The translations under genes were made by a program, and so were the position numbers. The notes beneath the pieces were generated by a model. That model searched no databases and was not told the origin of the DNA. It saw nothing but the letters and a program-made list of their open reading frames with translations. Of a stretch of DNA of 64,000 nt, positions 60,897 through 64,000 are shown piece after piece; position 1 is the stretch's first letter, and each line of letters begins with the position of its first letter. Source of the DNA: Herbaspirillum sp. RV1423 (lineage in GTDB: Bacteria; Pseudomonadota; Gammaproteobacteria; Burkholderiales; Burkholderiaceae_D). The stretch is from assembly GCF_000577615.1 (NCBI RefSeq), contig NZ_CBXX010000038.1, positions 20,891-84,890 on the forward strand, given 5' to 3'.

Positions 60897-63836
60897 TTAT
60901 GACCGTTTCCGGATAGCATCCACAGTAGCTGCTGTGCTATTAGGCAGAATGCGTTGCGCATAATCCGCCAGCGGGAATTCGAACGTGCCTCGCAGGTTGA
61001 TGCCTTCCAGATTGGTAGGCGCAATGCGACGCAGGTCTTCCGGGGGCAGGCTTTCCCCACCGACGGCCTCTATTCGCTCGACCGCGTGTTGCATGTGCTG
61101 GGTATTCCACGCCATCAGGGCGTTCGTTAAGAGCGACAGGCTCGATGACACGGCGGCCAGCGATTCCGGCCGCTTGGCCAGTTCGGTCGGTATCTTGCCA
61201 GTATGGACGGCGCGCTGCACAGCATGGACAGCCTCACCACGGTTCAAGGCGTGCCGTAGTTCGCGTCGGAACACAGGGTTGGTGAAATAGTCGATCAGGA
61301 AAATTGACCGCAGCAGTCGCCCCAGCTGCACGCCACCATCGTAGACATCCTGGCCGCGAGCGGCGGAACCGAAGCGTTGTAAGGCCTGCACAGCCGTGCA
61401 ACGACCGCTTTGGATGGACGCAACCACGCGCACGAATTCGTCGTAAATCGCCTCAATCGCGTCGAGGTCCACATCGCCGGCGACCACGGGGAGGACTTCG
61501 CCCGGTACCTCGTGGCCGACCGGCACATGCAGATAGCGGTCACGCATATGTTGCAGGACCGGACACAAGTCAAACTTCAAGCCCTTGGCCACGGCAATGC
61601 CGAAATCGGTATAGCCGTGGGTGTCGACAGCGAGCTGAGCGACGTCGTCGGTTCCTGCCTGCCGTACCACGCCTTCGATGGCGGCGCCGACCTGGCGCTC
61701 TTTGAGCAGAATCGGCATGTCGTAAAAGATGCCCCAGTGGTCCCGCACATGGGTGTAAATACCGATTGAGGCGGTGCGGCGGCGCGGATCGGCGCGCGCC
61801 TGCCAGACGGTGCGCGTCGTCTCCAGGCTCATCATGTCGCTCGATGCCAAATCTCCGCGTCCCCAGTGTGCAGCAATCGGATGGCGGTGCATGTAGACCA
61901 GTATGGCATCCGCCGCTTCGCGTAACTTGCGCTCGTCGGCGACCAGCTTCATCATCTGACGGATCGCCGATCCCTTCAGTTCTGGGATCATGCGGGAAAT
62001 GTCAGCGGCCGATAGCGACGTGCCGTGCGCCAGAACGGCAGCGTAGACCAGCAGCAGTTCGCTGCGCGAGCGTGGTTCACGACCGAGTAACAGCCAGGAA
62101 AACCGCACCTCGCTGTCGATGTCGAGGATAATTTTCGGCAGCTGCCCTACGGGCCGCTCTTCGAAAATCGCCCGGCGCAAGGCGTCCAGATGAGGCGCCT
62201 TGTCCTCGGCCTTGAGCACCTCGTTACGGATACTGCCGTCTTCGATCCGGACCTCCCCGCGCAGGTAGGCATCGCGTAGACGTTCGAGCCCCTGGTCGAG
62301 GTGATCAACGACCTTGGCCAGAAACACCTTCGGGTCCTGCGACAGTTCCAGATGGCCATAATAATGATGGCGTTTGGCTTTCCATTCGGCCTCGGAAATG
62401 AGTAGCGTCGCCCTACTGCGGAAGGAAAAGCTATGGTCGACATACACAGAACCGTTGCGTAATGCCATACGTAGCGCGGAGATCGTGGCCCACTCGAATG
62501 CGCGTAACGCCTCAATACGGTCTTGCCCATAGATGATATCTTGCCACACGCGGCCGAGCTTGAGGTTGATGCTCGGCGGCAGTTCGTTGCCGCCATTCAG
62601 ACCATACAGATCGCGTAGCACGTTAATCGCGTCAATGACGGGATGCTGCGTTTCCGATTCGAACGGCAGCTTGACGAGTTTGTGCAGCATGGCGCGTGCT
62701 TGGGCGCTCTTGGTCATCAACTGCAGGCGAATCAAGCTGCGCCGGCTCGGCGCATGCTGGGTGAGCATCTGGTCGGCCAGATCGGCAATCTGAGTGAGTG
62801 CCTCGTCCGCCGGCAGAGTCTTGTCCTGTGCCAGCGCCTTGATCGCTTCAGCAAAGCTGCAGAGTTGCTTTTTGAGGTCGGGGCGGCCGCTGTCGACCTG
62901 CCGGCCAGCCTCGCTGGTCACATCGATCGCCCAGCGCCGGAACATAGCCAACAACTGGTCTGTGGCAGCGCACAATGCATAGCGCATGAAACAAGCGGCT
63001 TCCAGCCGACGCGACTGGGACTGGACGCGCTTGCTGACCGACGGTGGGCGGTTCGCGCAGCGGCGCGCGTAATGCCGCACCAGAGTCTCGTTCACGTCCG
63101 CAGGCCAAGTTGTGGTTACCTTCAGCACATAGAGCCGGTCGATCTTGTCGAACAATTCAGCCATCTGGACTGTCGAGTGCTTCAGCGGCACTGCCCAGAG
63201 CCATTGTTGCAGACTCCCGTATTCGCCCTCTGGCGCGGGGAGATGCCGGCTCCATTCATTTATAGTGGCGTTACCTACCGACTGCAGCAATGTCGTCTCC
63301 AGGAACTCCTCATGGCTGCGAATCGCATCGGCGATCACACGTTTAAGCAAACGGTCGTGCGCAATCAGGATGCGATGCTCGTACAGCCAGCATTTGACCT
63401 GCATCAGCAACGTTGAAGTGTCCGGCCGTCCGACTAACGTTTCCTTGAGCCAGCGCACCAAATAGCGGCGCTGGTGCTCGGTCATGACCCCAAAGCCGAG
63501 AGTCTGATAAGCGAGCTGTTGGTGGTCGATCAATGTGCGCGGGCGGGTGTCGTACAGAGAGCGAAGGGTGCCAATTTCCGGAGGCGCGATCCCTAGTTGG
63601 TCACCAAGATGCGTCCAAAGGGCCTTCGGGATCTGCTTATAGGCATCGAGCGTGCGGCCAGTCATACGAACGAAGCCGAGGTGTAGGGCCAGCGCCAGTC
63701 GGTATAGATCACGGCGCCGTTGGTTGATCAGCCCGCGCTCTTTGACGGAAAATGTGAAGAACGTGTTGAGTTCAAACTCGTTGAGTTCAGCCGGGATGTG
63801 GCGCAAGCCGAGGTAGGGAGCATGCCAGTGGTCCAT
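60897..63836 (-). CDS. tnpA: Tn3-family transposase TnpA of transposon A (IS1071/Tn4651-like)
   Basis: A 979-aa transposase from ATG 63836 (MDHWHAPYLGLRHIPAEL), a start region like IS1071 and Tn4651 transposases and unlike the Tn21 type. Conserved C-terminal DDE-domain blocks include YTHVRDHWGIFYDMPI, VDTHGYTDFGIAVAKGLKFDLCP and HALNRGEAVHAVQRAV. It reads leftward from the right terminal repeat, so, unlike in B and C, the 5' end of the gene is near the element end. Intact. Confidence 0.93.
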   Translation of the reverse strand: MDHWHAPYLGLRHIPAELNEFELNTFFTFSVKERGLINQRRRDLYRLALALHLGFVRMTGRTLDAYKQIPKALWTHLGDQLGIAPPEIGTLRSLYDTRPRTLIDHQQLAYQTLGFGVMTEHQRRYLVRWLKETLVGRPDTSTLLMQVKCWLYEHRILIAHDRLLKRVIADAIRSHEEFLETTLLQSVGNATINEWSRHLPAPEGEYGSLQQWLWAVPLKHSTVQMAELFDKIDRLYVLKVTTTWPADVNETLVRHYARRCANRPPSVSKRVQSQSRRLEAACFMRYALCAATDQLLAMFRRWAIDVTSEAGRQVDSGRPDLKKQLCSFAEAIKALAQDKTLPADEALTQIADLADQMLTQHAPSRRSLIRLQLMTKSAQARAMLHKLVKLPFESETQHPVIDAINVLRDLYGLNGGNELPPSINLKLGRVWQDIIYGQDRIEALRAFEWATISALRMALRNGSVYVDHSFSFRSRATLLISEAEWKAKRHHYYGHLELSQDPKVFLAKVVDHLDQGLERLRDAYLRGEVRIEDGSIRNEVLKAEDKAPHLDALRRAIFEERPVGQLPKIILDIDSEVRFSWLLLGREPRSRSELLLVYAAVLAHGTSLSAADISRMIPELKGSAIRQMMKLVADERKLREAADAILVYMHRHPIAAHWGRGDLASSDMMSLETTRTVWQARADPRRRTASIGIYTHVRDHWGIFYDMPILLKERQVGAAIEGVVRQAGTDDVAQLAVDTHGYTDFGIAVAKGLKFDLCPVLQHMRDRYLHVPVGHEVPGEVLPVVAGDVDLDAIEAIYDEFVRVVASIQSGRCTAVQALQRFGSAARGQDVYDGGVQLGRLLRSIFLIDYFTNPVFRRELRHALNRGEAVHAVQRAVHTGKIPTELAKRPESLAAVSSSLSLLTNALMAWNTQHMQHAVERIEAVGGESLPPEDLRRIAPTNLEGINLRGTFEFPLADYAQRILPNSTAATVDAIRKRS

Positions 63837-63963
63837 TTTGATTCTTCGTGGAAAGAACAATGCGCTCCATCATACCCGGCGAAAATGGCAATCAGCAAGT
63901 AGCTGATTTAAAAGGAAATATTACGGTGAGCACCGCTGTAACCCGCATGAATACTGGGGGCGA

Positions 63964-64000
63964 CTACCGTCGTAGAGTACACGGGAATCAAAGGAACCCC
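63964..64000 (-). repeat. Right terminal inverted repeat of transposon A
   Basis: Minus strand reads GGGGTTCCTTTGATTCCC ... ACGACGGTAG; matches 23558-23594 at 30 of 37 positions. Its outer GGGG is at the window edge. Confidence 0.8.

Larger units (their letters stand above)
23558..64000. mobile_element. Transposon A: outer Tn3-family element (IS1071/Tn4651-like)
   Basis: Bounded by inverted ends at 23558-23594 and 63964-64000 that match at 30 of 37 positions by hand count; both begin GGGGT and end CGACGGTAG. Its transposase is at 60897-63836 next to the right end. Own genes: KfrA/TnpT-like (23864), tyrosine recombinase (24814, split), a minus-strand cargo block (57460-60767). Element B is inserted in it. 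Left flank GAGTA (23553-23557) predicts GAGTA directly after base 64000. Without B the element is about 9.6 kb. The right end coincides with the window edge, so the far boundary is inferred from the IR alone. Confidence 0.82.

Noticed and set aside
62643..63416. A 257-codon plus-strand open frame
   Set aside because: It is antisense to the transposase of element A and has no coding features of its own.
1..64000. CRISPR arrays, tRNA or rRNA genes
   Set aside because: No regularly spaced direct repeats, cloverleaf-like sequences or rRNA segments were seen.

Overview
The window looks like part of a large conjugative plasmid (or plasmid-like integrative element) of a betaproteobacterium, probably Burkholderiales. 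This rests on the look of the F-type transfer genes, the KorA/ParB control genes and the Tn3-family transposons; the species cannot be read from the sequence. No relaxase, coupling protein, TraN, replication initiator, rRNA, tRNA or CRISPR array is visible.

Left part (about 1-20140, minus strand): an F-type (MPF-F) type IV secretion and pilus locus. In transcription order it has entry genes, a DsbC-like isomerase, small membrane proteins, a lytic transglycosylase, traW-traU-trbC, then a second block: a 151-aa secreted protein, traL-traE-traK-traB-traV, a pilin gene, traC, a small membrane protein, an S26 signal peptidase, traF, traH and traG. Two AT-rich regions share a 30-bp element and probably start the two transcription units.

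Central control (20359-23558, plus strand): a gene of unknown function, parA, parB and a KorA/TrfB-like repressor, preceded by an 18-bp perfect palindrome that recurs exactly at 52053 and as a 14-bp core at 5808.

Right part (23558-64000): three Tn3-family transposons nested like Russian dolls. Element A (23558 to 64000 or just beyond) carries a KfrA/TnpT-like gene, a tyrosine recombinase gene, HEPN and toxin-antitoxin type cargo and an IS1071/Tn4651-like transposase. Element B (24896-55778) sits inside A's recombinase gene; joining the flanks through one copy of TCTTG restores a single reading frame. B has its own tnpT-tnpS pair, a Tn21-like transposase and cargo: chemoreceptor, cation exporter, AbiJ-like and TIGR02391-like HEPN proteins, a PAP2 phosphatase, two COG4705 membrane proteins, a two-component system, cytochrome b561 and two DEDDh exonucleases. 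Element C (38514-47998) sits inside B, has perfect TGCTG target duplications, splits the second COG4705 gene from the response regulator, and carries an ABC-type tripartite efflux operon with a cytochrome c'-like protein and a TetR repressor. An IS3-family element (31282-32495, TGAC duplication) splits another B gene.

Four copies of CTAAG-N6-CTAAG (one with a single mismatch) lie upstream of B's exporter, a 60-aa protein, PAP2 and COG4705 genes. They look like binding boxes for the OmpR-type regulator at 48061, whose operon element C has cut in two.
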